From contig NC_046683.1 of NCBI RefSeq assembly GCF_009870125.1, forward strand, positions 3,410,001 through 3,474,000: a stretch of DNA of 64,000 nucleotides, given 5' to 3'. A program made the position numbers and the translations under genes. The notes beneath the pieces are model-generated. The model saw only the letters and a program-made list of their open reading frames with translations, was not told the origin of the DNA and did no database searches. Position 1 is the stretch's first letter. Every line of letters begins with the position of its first letter. Of the stretch, positions 62,711 through 64,000 are shown one piece after another. Origin of the DNA: Drosophila pseudoobscura (Eukaryota; Arthropoda; Insecta; Diptera; Drosophilidae).

Positions 62711-63505
62711 ATGAGCATAAACTGGATAAAAATTACGGAACGGTAAATAGAAACCAAACTGAGTTGTTCCCCGTCCCTTCAGAGTGCCTTTATCCACCCA
62801 ATCAGGGCCCGAGAGGGTATAAAAATCATCAATGCCCTGCCGTACGACACCTTTAACACGGTGCTGTGGTACACCCATCGGCAGATGAGCCCCAGCGCAA
62901 CGGCTGCAGCCCCGACGAGCACCGTGGGCACCAGCGTCACCACCACGGAGCGGGCCGACAGCATCGCCGAGGACACACCCACCAGCAGCAATGAGCCGGA
63001 GTACACGCTGGAGGAGCTGGAGCGGCTGGTGGGCGTGCCGCGTGCCGACTTTTTGCTGCTAATCAAAACATTCTCGTACATCCTGCGTCGCATCTCCACG
63101 TTCATCATTAAGCCGAGTCTGCTGCAGCGCGAGCTGCGCGAGAAGCTCCAGCTGGAGGACGAGGCCAAGATCGATGCCATTCTGCGGCTGTGGGTGCGCG
63201 AGGCGACTCCGATCATGGAGAATCTGGCCAGTCCGCGCTACGAGTCAAATGTGGTCGAGGACGTGGCCTGGAAGCTGCACGTAGAGGTCTCCTCGCATTG
63301 CCAGCAACGCGACAAGACGCCAATAGGCGTGCTGCAGTTGCGAACAGCAGCTGGAGAGGACATTAGTTCAGAGATGACACACCCGGAGCTATTGCAGCTC
63401 TACAATCAGTTTGAACAGATTCAAGCCGAGCTGGATGCCACGCTGGCCATGACGGAAACAGCTCCAGCCTCTGGTGCAGCCAGTAGCAGTGGCAGTGTCC
63501 AGTAG
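62711..63505 (+). CDS. COMMD10: COMM domain-containing protein 10
   Basis: The main exon is 62785-63505. Its frame is open upstream and contains AFIHPIRAREGIKIINALPY, then a helical N-terminal domain, and a C-terminal COMM domain (about 140-210) with VVEDVAWKLHVEV, VLQLRT and ELLQLYNQFEQIQAELDA, which match COMMD10. COMMD proteins assemble as a ten-subunit ring in the Commander complex, which recycles membrane cargo from endosomes. A short first exon, 62711-62742 (MSINWIKITE), joins in frame if a 42-nt intron is used, with acceptor CAGAG at 62784. That intron is at the low end for Drosophila, so the N-terminus is provisional. The C-terminal Ser/Ala/Gly tail is probably lineage-specific. Confidence 0.85.
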
Positions 63506-64000
63506 GAGATCATTCCCCTTGCCATTTTATCTGTTATGACCAGGGAAACTGCCTCACCTCAATGGTATCTTCCTACTTATAAATATGCTTTATATTCCAC
63601 AATATGTATTCAAATTGTGAGAGATACCCTGTTAAACCTATCTTTAAATAGTTCTTAGAACAAAATCTACAATAAATTAACCCAAACGCCAAACATTTGC
63701 ACCCCCTCTGAAGCGAAAGCGAAAGCGGATACGGAAATGGAATATTGAAACACAATGTTACACATTTTACAGTACACTTTAATGGTTGTTGCCGCATGCG
63801 TTCTTTGCTTTTCTGTTTGTTCATTTTTCGAGTTTTCGCGATTTTCGTCTGTTCATATAATTCTACTGATAAACATTACAAATTATTACAATGATATATA
63901 TTTTATATATGTCTATATTGTATGTATGTATGTATATGTATATGCATATGTATGTATTTCATGTACGACTATATATATATACGCATACAAGTCGGCTTTA
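63506..64000. other. 3' flank of COMMD10
   Basis: Probably 3' UTR followed by intergenic DNA. AATAAA occurs at about 63671-63676. A (TATG)n/(TATA)n-rich tract runs from about 63890 to the window end. No gene seen. Confidence 0.5.

Overview
The window is nuclear DNA of a Drosophila species. The genes are split by short introns (often 50-75 nt), have TATA/initiator or DRE-type promoters, and encode fly versions of known proteins: ATP synthase delta, RalGAP beta, cubilin, a lysophosphatidylcholine acyltransferase and COMMD10. From memory, the melanogaster orthologues of most of these lie on the X (Muller element A), so an X-linked segment is likely. The species is not resolved; an obscura-group fly is only an impression.

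Layout. 1-219: start of an unrecognised secreted protein gene (minus), cut by the window edge. 304-3337: an imperfect palindrome with two arms of about 890 bp around a 1.25 kb loop, built from a broken, intron-containing copy of the nucleoporin gene Nup160. 3909-4521: ATP synthase delta subunit (plus). 5758-9527: two small secreted cuticle-like genes (minus). 10794-19956: RalGAP beta, 16 exons (plus). 21154-22250: a third glycine-rich secreted gene (minus). 23853-25267: two poorly defined minus-strand genes or remnants. 25268-33560: a satellite array with units of 319 and 208 bp. 33858-35197: a degenerate fold-back repeat. 36378-39697: a complete Lon-family protease gene (minus). 40566-53995: cubilin, 12 exons and 27 CUB domains (minus). 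56013-61862: LPCAT-type acyltransferase (minus). 62711-63505: COMMD10 (plus).

The housekeeping genes are unrelated in pathway. The three glycine- or valine-proline-rich genes share one architecture: a TATA box, a six-nucleotide first coding exon encoding Met-Lys, then one large exon. This suggests shared cuticle/epithelial expression.

The most unusual parts are the Nup160-derived palindrome, which could be transcribed into a long hairpin RNA, and the two-length satellite array next to a Lon gene. Exon boundaries were read by hand from splice signals and frame. The RalGAP beta, cubilin, Lon, LPCAT and ATP synthase delta models all close in frame; the first exon of COMMD10 is less certain.
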